Shown: piece after piece, positions 1 to 10,567 of the stretch
Numbering within the stretch: the stretch's first letter is position 1
Layout of the letters: every line of letters starts with the position of its first letter
Origin: Erigeron canadensis
Lineage: Eukaryota > Streptophyta > Magnoliopsida > Asterales > Asteraceae
DNA length: 64,000 nucleotides
Reading direction: 5' to 3'
NCBI RefSeq assembly: GCF_010389155.1
Contig: NC_057765.1
Location: forward strand, 21,160,270 to 21,224,269
The notes under the pieces: generated by a model
The model's input: only the letters and a program-made list of their open reading frames with translations
Database searches by the model: none
Told to the model about the DNA's origin: nothing
Position numbers and translations under genes: made by a program

Positions 1-335
1 TTTATGTCGGCGATCCTCTAAGGATTAAGGGCTTTTCCTCGTCAACAAATATCGGTGTTATTGCTTCTTACTATTTATTTTACGCATTTCTTATTTGATT
101 CTTACTTGATACTTGTTTATCTTAACATATTTTGCATCATTTACATTAGTTTGCGATTACCTTAACCTTCTTTATTGTTTAGTCGACATAATCTATTGTC
201 AAAAGTTTTTCTTAACAACGCATATTTGCAACTCAACACATTTTACAAGCACACAACCTCACGAACGAAAGTTTGGTTACTTAATTAATCTAAGTCTTCG
301 ACGTAGATTATCTTAGGTGATTTTCGAGCAAAACA
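1..335 (+). repeat. 3' part of a Tat-like Ty3/gypsy LTR
   Basis: This stretch is a diverged copy of the last third of the LTR of element E (compare 45470-45807 and 50290-50639). It shares the 'aaggattaagggcttttcc' block, the 'aacctcacgaacgaaagttt' block and an end of the type 'gattatctta...caaaaca'. The LTR ends in CA at 335 and is followed directly by copia gag sequence, not by a primer site. It is therefore the right end of a solo LTR or of a 3' LTR inserted in A1 gag. The left side and target duplication lie outside the window. Confidence 0.75.
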
Positions 336-1523
336 ACCGGAAAGGCCAATTCACCACCAAAGTTGATAAGCTTTGACAGATACTTCAATTGGAAGGGCAG
401 ATTCTAGTCATACTGTAGACTGATGGATGTGAGGATGTGGATATGCATTACAAACGGTTATACTCATCCAAAAGTAACAGTTGATACATCAAGTTCGGTC
501 AGTGCTAGGCTGGCTACATATGAGCAAATAGATGTCGATAAGAAGAAAGATTATGAAGCTGAGAGCATGGCAATGGGTTCGCTCCGAATGGCTCTCCAAG
601 GGGAAGTTCTGCATCTATTTAAAAAGTATGATATAGCAAAAGGCTTATGGGATGCACTCAAAGAGCATTGTGAAGGTCACGCCGATCTCAAGAAGAGTAG
701 GAAAGATTTGTTAAAGAAGCAATATTATGTGTTCACTAGCTTCAAAGATGAAACTGTTGATGAGATGCTGGTTCGTTACAGTCATCTACTGATTGAGCTT
801 GCCTACTTTGGGTATAATCCGGATCCAGAAGACGTGATCGAGAAGTTGTTGGAGTCACTTCCTATCAAATGGGAAGGATTCATGACATCTATCCAACAAA
901 ATCCCGAATTTAGTACATGGACTCTGGAACAGATAATTCAAAAGCTGAGAAGCCAAGATATGAAAAAGAAATCAAAGAAAGCAAGTAGCAATGATTTTGT
1001 TCAGCGTCTTGAACTTTATCATAGCAAGGCAAGCATCCCTTCCTCAAGATCTTCAAGTGGAGGGATTACAGCCTTTTACATCGGAGATGATGAGAAAATG
1101 AAGAGGACGATGGATTCTGACAACAACTTGTTGTATGTAAGCTCTCCGGAATCAGTGATTATTGTGCATAATGGTAATCAGAATAGTAATTCTCCAATCT
1201 CGGGTTTAACAGGTATGCTGATGAGCATAAGATCTGCTGAGGGACATCTAGGTATGCTCGCTTCTCTTGTGTCGGCTCATGAAAAGCTAATTGGAGGAAA
1301 ACTGACTGATCCTGAACTGGTTAGGGAGGACTACAAACAAGTTGATCCAGATGATCTGGAAGAAATGGACCTGAACTGGCAATTGGCTATGTTAACATTG
1401 AGAGTTCAGGGTTTCACTGATAGAACCGGAAGGAAGATTGTTGACGAAAAAGTAGGATTTGATAAAACCAAGGTGAAATGTTTCAACTGTGATGGCTTTG
1501 GACATTTTTCTCGTGAGTGTTAG
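336..1523 (+). pseudogene. gag: A1 gag (Ty1/copia, Sirevirus-like), 5' truncated
   Basis: Capsid gene of element A1. The left end is cut by the LTR at 335, so the true start is missing. The reading frame from 336 has a TAG at 405-407 and then runs open from 423. It matches the copia Gag (UBN2-type) pattern, including an aromatic-rich 'FNWKGRF' segment, a 'LWDALKEHCEG' segment and a 'LLESLPIKWEGF' helix, aligning with B and D Gag. It ends in a CCHC zinc knuckle, CFNCDGFGHFSREC (about 1480-1521), which binds RNA in this family. A TAG follows immediately, where B and D read through into the linker. It packages element RNA in cytoplasmic particles when intact. Here it is a decayed copy. Confidence 0.85.
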
Positions 1524-3331
1524 AGGCCAAGACGGGACAACAATTCAGCTACAGGTCGTCAGAACTTCAATCAGGGAGGTTCTATTGCTAGTCAGAATTC
1601 TGGACGTCCATATGCTAATACTGGGAACCGAAGCTCCGGAGAAGTTGATAACTCAAGAGCATTGGTGGTTCAATTTGATGGTACATATAATTAGGGTTCG
1701 ACTAGTGTCGATGATGAGAATCATGCATTCATGGCAGAAATTCAAGACTTTGATGGAGGAATGAACGATCTTGTTGATAATTCATTTGACTATACATTGT
1801 ATGCCAGCACGGATGATCATGATAGTTTTCATTAGAAGGTAGAAGAGGAACTGGAACCATCAGAACTAGTAAGAGCAAATAATAGTGTTGCTGAGAAAGG
1901 GCTCATGGCACACTTGGAAGTCATTAAACAACCGGAACCACTAAGGAAAGCTATAGGAATGTGGTTTGTCGATAGTGGATGTTCAAGATACATTACAGGA
2001 GATAAGTGATTGCTGACTGAATTCACTCCTGTTAGAGGTTCCTATGTCAGTTTTGCTGGTCCCAAGGGTGGCAATATTTCTGGAATTGGGAAGGTCATCA
2101 ATGGGAAGATCAAAATGGACAACGTGAACTTTGTTGAGCAGCTGGAGCATAACCTGATAAATGTATCTCAGATATGTGATAAAGGGAATCTAGTTCATTT
2201 TACAGAAAGGGAGGATTTAATTCTGAAACCAGGTTATGTTATTCCAAAAGAATGGATTTTGCTGAAGGATCCAAGGAAGAAAGACATCTATGGATTGGAA
2301 TTAGGTGTAGTTGATTCAGTGGAGCCAGTGTGTTTGTTGACAAAAGCTTCAGAAGATGAATCTCTGCTATGGCATAGAAGGATGGGTCATATCTATTTTA
2401 GAAAAATGAAGCATATTACCAGCAATGGATTAGTCCTTGGTGTTCCTAGCAAAAGATTTATGGTGGAGGACAAATGTGTGCCGTGTTTAAATGGGAAACA
2501 GACTAAGAAGCCGCATAAGTAAAAGATCCAAAATTCTATTGCTGCTCCATTTCAGCTACTACATATGGATCTATTTGGGCCAGTAAGCATTCGAAGCATA
2601 GGGCTTATGTACTACTGCCTCGTAGTTACTGATGATTACTCTAGATTCATGTAGGTATCCTTCTTGAAGACCAAGGATGAAACAACTCAAATTCTTATGG
2701 AGTTCCTTGAAAGAGTCGAAAATCAATACAACACAAGAGTGAAGAGAATCAGAACTGATAATGGGACAGAGTTCAAGAATCAGATTATGGAAGTTTATTG
2801 TCTAAGCAAAGGAATTGAACATCAATTCAGTGCACCCTATGAGCCCCAGCAAAATGGGGTTGCGGAGAGAAAGAACAAAACATTGATAGAGACTGCCCGT
2901 ACCATGTTGGCAGATTCAAGGCTTCCCACCATGTTCTGGGGGGAAGCAGTGAACACTGCATGTCATGTCTTAAATAGGGTTTTAGTTGTTAAAAGATTTA
3001 ATAAGACACCTTATGAACTTTTAAACAATCGAAAACCGAATTTAACCGGGTTGGAACCTTTTGGAGTCCCTTGTACGTTTTTAAAAGTTCGTGATCAACC
3101 TAAATTTGTTGAGAAAGCAGAGGAGGGAATTTTTCTTGGTTACAATCCGAGATCTCCAAGTAAGAGGGTGTACAGTATTAAGGCTGAAATAGTCGATGTT
3201 GGCCATAATGTCGTGATTTCTAGCTATAATTCACCTGTACATCAAGGGTCTACTATCTTGTTCAATTGTGATGACGTGTTTACTTCCTTTAATGGACCTA
3301 TGGTGCAGGTAGTTCTAAGGAAGAAGATGTG
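1524..3331 (+). pseudogene. pol: A1 gag-pol linker, protease and integrase
   Basis: Continuation of A1 pol in the gag frame, with several stops (for example near 1693, 1833, 2007, 2520 and 2652). Protease is marked by VDSGCSRYITGDK, with the catalytic Asp codon at 1971-1973 intact. A GAG-pre-integrase zinc segment follows (LLWHRRMGHI ... CVPCLNGKQ, about 2368-2505). The integrase core then has LLHMDLFGPV, RTDNGTEFKN and NGVAERKNKTL, giving the D, D and E residues of the DDE triad. No 1.5-kb gag extension sits between the zinc knuckle and protease, unlike B. In this respect A1 resembles the intron-less arrangement of D. Nonsense codons show it is dead as a protein. Confidence 0.85.
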
Positions 3332-4733
3332 ATATTGCTACGAAATCAAAGCAAGAATAGTAGTTCAGTTGCATCGGAAACTTCGACTGACACAACCAAG
3401 AAGGATGATACGGAGCAAAGAACGGAACAAGAAGTAAACAAGCCTGACGAGCTTATGTCAGATCTTTCAGCAGATGGTTCATTAAAGGATACTGATATTT
3501 TAAACGCACAAGAGGTTGAACCTGTTACTCCATTGCCACAAGAATTATCAAATGAAGGAGAGATAGGTTCAAACTTAGGTGTAAATCTTCAAGTTGATAA
3601 AGCTACTCAGCATAGAGTCAACAAGTATCATCCAGTTGAGGATATTATTGGTGAACTAAGTGCCAGGGTAAAGGCAAGAGCTCAGATTGGCAGGCTATCA
3701 GGTTTATTCGTAGAGATGAAAGAAACCGGAATAGTTGATGAATGCAAGTTCAGCTGTTTTGTATCTCAAGAAGAACCTAGCAATATCCAAATGGCATTAA
3801 AAGATCAATCGTGGTTAGAGGCTATGCAGCAGAAACTTTTTCAGTTTGATAAATTACAGGTTTGGGAACTGGTTGATTTGCCAGCTGGAGAGTATCCTTT
3901 CGACACCAGATGGGTTTTTAGATGCAAAATGGATGAGAAAGGTGGTGTTACACGTAATAAAGCTCGGCTAGTTGTTCAAGGTTTTGCTCAACAGGAAGGG
4001 TTGGATTACACTGAGGTGTTCGCACCAGTTGCAAGGTTCGAAGCTATTAGGTTATTTCTGGCTTTTGCTGCTTTCAAGGACATTAAGGTATATCAGTTGG
4101 ATGTCAAAAGTGCATTCTTATACGGTACTATCTAGGAATTAGTGTATGTTACCCAACCGCCAGGGATTGAATATCCAGATCATCCTGATAGAGTCTATCG
4201 ACTGAATAAGGCACTGTATGGATTACATCAACCACCCAGGGCATGGTATGATAAGCTGTCGAAGCATCTTCTCGAGAATGGTTTTGAAAGAGGATTGTTT
4301 GATAGTACCCTGTTTACAAAATGAAAGGGAGAGGATTTCCTACTCGTACAAGTTTACGTAGATGACATCATTTTTGGGTCATCAGACGAAAAGATGTGCA
4401 AGGAATTTGAGTAGATCATGAAAGGGACTTTTGAGATGAGTGCTATGAAAGGGACGGATTCTTTATTTATCAGACGAAGTATGCACAAGATATATTGAAA
4501 CGCTTTGAAATGGAAGATACTTCACCAATGGATATTCCTATACAAAAGAACCGTCAACTTGGGATGTTTTCTCTTAATGATCAAGAAGTTGATCCTACTC
4601 GATATAGGGCCATGATAGGTTCCTTGATGTATCTTACAACATCAAGACCAGATATCATGTTTGCGGTTTGTTTGTGTGCACGTGATCAGTCTTGTCCCAG
4701 AGAAAGCCATATGAAGGTTGTACCCTTAAAGCC
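3332..4733 (+). pseudogene. pol: A1 reverse transcriptase, 3' part interrupted by chromovirus
   Basis: The variable pol linker is followed by the copia reverse transcriptase. Visible segments are 'WELVDLPAGEYPFDTRWVF', 'NKARLVVQGFAQQEGLDY', 'APVARFEAIR', 'YQLDVKSAFLYG' and the catalytic YVDD at 4355-4366. The frame changes at about 3330. TAG at 4134 and TGA at 4322 break it, and a small deletion near 4450 joins 'EMSAM' to the next conserved segment. The 'TSRPDIMFAVCLCAR' start of the RNase H-proximal region is present. The coding sequence stops abruptly at about 4733, where the LTR of a reverse-oriented gypsy element begins. The missing RNase H resumes at 12753. Confidence 0.85.
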
Positions 4734-7235
4734 ATATAATAGATATATTCCAAAAACATGAGTTCAAAGTCATAACAATGCTAGGATAGCGTATTACCAA
4801 CAAAGTCCATAAAGAAAGAATCCAAGGCATGTAGCCTTAAAGTCTGAAAATAAATAAAGGAGCACTAATCTCTGAAGTCCAAGCCTAGCATAACAGTCTT
4901 TATTCCTGATTAGCCTCAGTACTTGAAAAGTATACTAAAACGTGTCAACACAAAGGCTGGTGAGTTCGTAGGTTTTATGTCAAAAGTCTTAGTCAAAGAA
5001 ATAAGTCTTTTGTCGATTCTTCTAAATCTAAATAAGTAATAGTTCAATATATAACGAGCAGAGTTACGCCATAATAAGTCCAAAAGTCTCAAGTCTCAAA
5101 GTCAGGCCTTACGGTACCTGCCTTAGTCTAAAGTCTCAAGTCACCACACACACAAAACCACGTCAAATAAGCATGTCATATAGCACAGTACAAGAAGACA
5201 GAAGCACGTCAAATGGCATAAGTAACTCTATACGTACAGGCTCAATATTGAACATAAACAGAAATCGACAAAGCTGTTTAAAAAGAACAAGTATACTTTC
5301 CACCCTAAAACATGTTAAAAGAGAGGCTATGAAACTCACTTGAAAAGTGTTATGAAAGTATAATGAAAGAGCACGACAAGCACAATCAAAGTCCACGACA
5401 ATCAACACCTATCCATAATACATGACAAGTAAAAATGAATGTCTTTTGTCTTAAGTCTTAGCCTATTAGAAATGCCTTTAATTCCATATGTCTTTATTTT
5501 ACTTTTAAAACGACGTTTGTTAAAATTTACGAGACTCGAATAAACCGAACAAGAGTCTGGATTTGACACCAATGACCTTTCTTAAGTTTAAAATACATTA
5601 TTTTATCAATGCAACCTGATTTGAAATCATTACATAGCCCAAAATAAGTTTTACTCGAATTTAGTCGAAACTAGACGAAACTAGAGATTTTAACCGAAAA
5701 GCTTACGAAACGAAACGAGTTGAGGTTGAGCTCAACCTTATGGTTGAACTCGACCAACTACAGCCCAAAAATGTTATTTTGAAACCATTTAATCATACGT
5801 TATTCAATTGGACCAAAACTACACTTTTTGAGAAAACTAGTCAAGTTTAAGAACCGATTAAGCGCGTATGGACACGAAAGGCTAATGAAATTGACTATAT
5901 GAGTTTGTAAATGGTCGAACTCGACCATTACAGGTGTAGTTCGACCAGGACAGAGGTCAAAATGATTTTATACCAAGTCTTAAAGGTCCGAGAGTTAAAA
6001 CAAGTCATTTCGGTCAAACTAGGAACCTTACGCGCCATTTAAGCGACAAAAACCTATGGAGGTCGACCTAGACCATCATAGGTCGAGCTAGACCTGGTTG
6101 AGGTCGAGCTAGACCTGCCTAGGTCGAGCCAGACCAGCCTAGGTTGAGCTAGACCTGGCTGGGGTCGGATTCATACGCGATTTGAGCAAAAACGAACGAT
6201 TTTGACGCGATTTTGTAAAATAACGAGATCTAAGGCTAGCCAATTCACACCCATGAGTCTTGATTGCACAAAAGTGTCACAAATCAGTACAAAAAAGGTG
6301 AAGTTTGACCGATTTCATACATGATGTGATCGACAAATGCACAACCTTAATCTTGGATACGGAATCGACTAGTTTTGGAGTCTTTTAGCCAAGTAAAGAA
6401 TATCTTCAATTTTTGTAGTTGCACAAAATCCAAATTACATGAGAGCATAATGTATCAAATCAAAGCCTTAATCAAGGTTCAATTCGTTTCTTACACACAA
6501 TTGTAACCGAAATTGCACAATCAACAATCAAAGACATGATTCGCTTAGCTTTTGATAAGAACCGAAAAGTAATTACATAAATATGTTAAGGTCTGAATTA
6601 AAGACATGGAAATCAGTACCTTTTTATATTTTTGATGAAGAAAATGATTACACACACACCAGTTTCTTGATCGAAGATTGAAGCCTTGATTGATTTGCAA
6701 GCGTTTAGAACCGAAATCAAGCAATTTTTGCAAGATAGAATTTGAAAGCAAAATTCTATGTGTGTGAGGTGATATGGACGACCAAAAAAAGAAAAGAAAA
6801 GCAAAAGGTTTGGCTTTGTATTTATAGGCAAGGCCAACGGAGTGGGGGGGGGGGGGGTCCGTCAGACTAACGGAACGTCTGACAGTTTTAGTCCTTTTTG
6901 CTTACCGGGTGAACACCGAATGTCATAGAAATGATTTGACCATATTTTATGATATATTTTTGAATTACGAACACAACGACTAGTCACATGACCATATTTG
7001 ACTCACGAAAGTATTTTAAGTCTTTATTTAGGCATTTCTATTAAACAGCTAGTTTTTTTCAAACATTCGCACCAAGTCTTAAATAGTCTAAAACACTAGT
7101 ATACAATAAAACGACATGTCTTAATTATACTTTAATCCATAAAAACTCACGTCTTTAGACTTATATTTGACGGTTACTAACCATATTCGAACGGAAAAGT
7201 ACAGTCAGACGAACGCTCAGGTGACAGTTCTTACA
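4734..7235 (-). repeat. 3' LTR of the chromovirus, outer end truncated
   Basis: Aligns with 10658-12752 over its whole length, starting at 'atataatagatatattcc' and ending '...cagttcttaca'. Compared with the other LTR it keeps about 410 bp (roughly 5752-6164) that is missing there. That extra part includes a run of about five units around 'ggtcgagctagacctg' at 6060-6170. It also holds palindromes such as AGGTTGAGCTCAACCT near 5725 and a run of 14 G at 6844-6857 that is shorter in the other LTR. Transcription of the element would read leftward. Confidence 0.85.
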
Positions 7236-7269
7236 TCATTACCGCGTTAAAAGAATTTCGTCCCGAAGT

Positions 7270-8422
7270 TCAACCCGAACTAGTCTCATTAAACAATTGG
7301 GGGTATTTTGTCTTGAAATGATCTTCCCGTTCCCAAGTATACTTAAGCTCTTCCAAAAGTCTTAACCGATAAGCTACCTCGCCAATTCTTTCTAATATCT
7401 CGAAAGGTCCAGTAAATCTTGGTCCAAGTTTTCCACTCTTGACGAATCTAACCACTCCTTTCCACGGGGAAACCATAAGAAGTACACGGTCCCCGACACT
7501 GAATTCCAAGGGTCTACGTCTGACGTCAGCATAGTTCTTTCGACGTTCGCGTGCTAATCTAAGTCTCTCTTTAATCTGAATTATTTTCTCGGCAGTCTCT
7601 TCAATAAGCTCAGGCCCAACCAACTGGCTATCGCCAAAGTCAGACCATGCGATAGGTGATCTACACTTCCGTCCATTCAATGCCCTGAAAGATGCCATAT
7701 TAATACTCGCGTGATAACTATTGTTGTAAGAGAATTCTATCAAATGTAGATGGTCATCCCAGTTACCACCAAAATCTAAGACACAGGCTCTCAATATGTC
7801 TTCTAAGGTCTGAATCGTACGTTCACTCTGACTATCGGTTTGTGGATGGTACACTGTACTCATGTCTATCCTAGTCCCAAAGGCCTTCTGAAACCCTCGC
7901 CAAAACTGAGAATTAAAGCGAGTATCTCTGTCTGAAATAATCGAAACTGGTACGCCATGTTTCGATACGACTTCCTTTATATACTTCCTCACCAATTTCT
8001 CTGTGGGGTCTTTTTCACGAATGGCCAAGAAATGAGCAAACTTTTTCAGTCTATCGACGATCACCCATATCATATCATGACCCTCCTTCGTCCTAGGTAG
8101 CTTGGTAATGAAATCCATAGTTATGTTCTCCCACTTCCATTTGGGAATTTCTGGTTGTCTGAGTAATCCCACAGGCTTTTGATGTTCCGCTTTCACCTAT
8201 AGACATGTCAAGCATCGACTCAGCAACCTCTTTCTTCATGCCAGGCCACCAATATAAGTCACGTAAATCATAGTACATCTTGTCGGTGCCCGGATGTACC
8301 GAATACCTTGTATTATGAGCTTCGTTCAATATCAATGTTCGTAAATCACTAGTGGAAAGAACCCATAGTCTGTCCATGAAATACAAGCCGTCATCGTCTC
8401 TTTTATCTAAATGTTGTTCCAT
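7270..8422 (-). pseudogene. pol: Chromovirus integrase with chromodomain remnant
   Basis: Reading on the minus strand, the H2C2 zinc-binding domain comes first ('EAHNTRYSVHPGTDKMYYDL' and 'YWWPGMKKEVAES', about 8340-8210). A frameshift near 8200 follows, then the core with [13 protein letters not shown] and [18 protein letters not shown], which supply D, D and E. The C-terminal GPY/F-like segment ([13 protein letters not shown]) is present. After 'EVAYRLRL' the sequence jumps to a '[17 protein letters not shown]' tail typical of the end of a Tekay chromodomain. The core of the chromodomain therefore seems deleted. The stop is at 7270. It would insert cDNA when intact and is now broken by frameshift and deletion. 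Confidence 0.85.
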
Positions 8423-8425
8423 TCC

Positions 8426-8773
8426 TCATAGTTCCTTCTTAAGAAGATCTTTATCGCCAACAACTACTGACTGTGCTTCTATGATTTGGTCTCTAACACT
8501 CCTTTGTACCGTAATACTCATAACACGTACCCGTCTAGGCTTAACCCTTTCTTTACGGCTTAGGGCGTCGGCCAATACATTGGCTTTCCCCGGGTGATAA
8601 CGAATGTCACAGTCATAATCACTGAGTAACTCAAGCCATATTCGTTGTCTCATATTCAAATAACGTTGATTGAAAATATGTTGTAGACTCTTGTGATCCG
8701 TGTAGATTACAAACTTGGTTCCATGTCCCACTGCCTTCCTTCCTTTTCGTCCCAACAGCAGTAATAGTTCCAC
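8426..8773 (-). pseudogene. pol: Chromovirus RNase H fragment
   Basis: Minus-strand coding remnant with the Ty3/gypsy RNase H signatures FVIYTDHKSLQHIF and 'CDIRYHPGKANVLADALSRK'. The N-terminal half of RNase H and the whole reverse transcriptase are absent: its left edge (about 8760) abuts gag sequence in another frame. The downstream linker 'VRVMSITVQRSVRDQI' leads into the integrase zinc domain, as expected for the family. It is a residue of a gag-to-RNase H deletion. Confidence 0.85.
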
Positions 8774-9860
8774 ACTGAACCAACTTCTCTGTCATAGCTT
8801 CAGACCTCAATACAACCTCCTCTAGGGTAAGTGGGTGAACAGCAGCCATAGTCGACCTAACCTGAGGAATTAACCCATGAAGATACTTCTTTATACCTTT
8901 GTTTTCAGGTTCAACCAAATGTGGAACGAGCCTTGAGAGTTCATTAAAATGCGTAGTATATCCAGCATGATCAACACCGACCATCTTATGTTCCAAAAAC
9001 TCTCGTTCTAGCTTCACCAGTTTGGTTGCTGTACAGAACTTTCTCATCATCAATTCTCTGAAGTTATACCAAGACATCGCCTCTGCCGCTAATCTGCCTC
9101 TGATTCGGCACTGAGTGTTCCACCAAGACAAAGCATCTTTAGTGAAAGAGTTTGCCACATACTTAACTCTTTTCTCATGGGTACATTCGCTAATACCGAT
9201 CACAGCCTCCATCTTTTCTAACCATTAGATAAACTTGACTGCTCCACCTATACCGTCATACTCTTGCACCCCACAGTCCTTGAAGTTTTTGTAAGTACAG
9301 GTCCTGACGCCACTTCTAAGTCCCCTCGGTACATTTACAACACGAATTCCTTGATCAACGTCTTCATAGTATTCACCACCCTGATTATCCTCTACATCCT
9401 CATACTGAGCATCCTCATTCTGAGCATCCTCATATTGAGCATCTTCATTCTCTGCATTTTATGCATTTTGAGCATTTTGTGCGAGTATAGTATTAACCAC
9501 TTGGGTAATCATGGCAATCATAGATGGGTCTGGTTGCATTCCAGCTTGCTCATTAGTAGTTTCATTTTTAGCTGGACCACGACCGCGTCCACGACCACTA
9601 CCTCGACCGCCACCACGACCAACGCCACGGCCAGCACCTCGACCTTCAACCTCTTCATTTCCACGACCAGGACCACGACAAACACCCTGAACTACCTCAG
9701 GCCCAGTGCCACGACGAATACCACGGCCTCCACTCAGTCCAGTTCCTCGACCAATACCACGACCTTGACCAGAGTCTTCATTTTCACCACGGCCTCTTCC
9801 ACGACCGCCGCTAGTTCCAGTACTAGATCTTGTTCTTGCCATTGTCCTATAACCACTCAT
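8774..9860 (-). pseudogene. gag: Chromovirus gag with RG-rich N-terminus
   Basis: The start is at 9860 (MSGY) or 9842 (MART). The first about 120 residues are dominated by Gly-Arg repeats (GRGRGRG, GRGIGRGTG), a low-complexity nucleic-acid-binding tail. A stop then falls near 9457. Short Asn/Glu/Asp/Ala/Gln repeats (9390-9475) follow, then the Retrotrans_gag domain at 9212-8774 with 'EKMEAVIGISECTHEKRVKY', 'DALSWWNTQC' and 'FRELMMRKF'. A second stop precedes that domain. Gag ends at the deletion junction with RNase H near 8765, so its zinc knuckle is gone. Confidence 0.8.
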
Positions 9861-10551
9861 CGTTAGTCGGGGAAGAATACACTCGACGATGTTGATATCA
9901 CATGATACTCTCAGTAAGCTCTCTCGTCTTATGTTCTAAGGGATGTTATCTAGAACATAAACTAGTCATGCAATTCATGTCAATGCAATACATATATATA
10001 TAATAATAATATATAACCCTAAATCGCAGTTAAAATGTGGTCCCAAGCTAACCCTCTACAACCCTAGTACATCTAATGCAAGGTCGGATCACGGTACTGG
10101 TATGCTCTCTAGGTATTGGCTCGGTATGTATACAGGGTGTACCAGCGGCTAACCCTCCACCTAACCAACACCCATTAAACAGCCCAGGGTAGCTACCACA
10201 CTCTCACTACAAGTACAATCACTGATGTCAATAACTGTCGCAAGGCATGGCGGTAATCATAGAACAGTTGATCAGGCTTTTCTATGATTATTGCTATGCG
10301 ATACTAGTTAGCGCCATCACATCATCTTGCTCTAATACACATAAATAATCACAATAACACCAAAAGTACACACTCACCAAATGATAGCCATAGTCAAAAT
10401 AAACACAGGGATAATAAGTCTCAATAGGATATGAACTCAAAATATAAGCGACGTTAGCACGTCTAGGATGCATCTACGATTCCTATCGTAAATGTTATAC
10501 GGGGTTCTTAGGTTATAGTCTAGGCTTTTCCACCTAGTTCTATACAACCAC
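9861..10551 (-). other. Untranslated leader of the chromovirus
   Basis: Lies between the primer site and gag on the minus strand. I see no open frame, array or hairpin that stands out apart from a short AT-rich run near 9990-10010. It has the expected place and size for a 5' leader carrying packaging signals, but no motif identifies them. Confidence 0.6.
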
Positions 10552-10564
10552 GGCTCTGATACCA
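10552..10564 (-). other. Primer binding site, tRNA-Met type
   Basis: On the minus strand the sequence reads TGGTATCAGAGCC, the plant initiator-tRNA-Met-complementary site. It lies three bases inside the LTR end at 10568, as expected for minus-strand DNA priming. Confidence 0.85.
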
Positions 10565-10567
10565 TTC

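Noticed and set aside
6844..6857. Run of 14 G as a G-quadruplex or regulatory signal
   Set aside because: A homopolymer, shorter in the partner LTR; likely slippage or sequencing noise.
9264..9866. 200-residue plus-strand frame rich in Ser/Thr and Ile/Leu
   Set aside because: It is the antisense shadow of the RG-rich chromovirus gag, whose order and neighbours are well supported on the minus strand.
10552..10564. tRNA-Met gene fragment
   Set aside because: Only the 3'-end complement is present beside an LTR, so it is a primer binding site.
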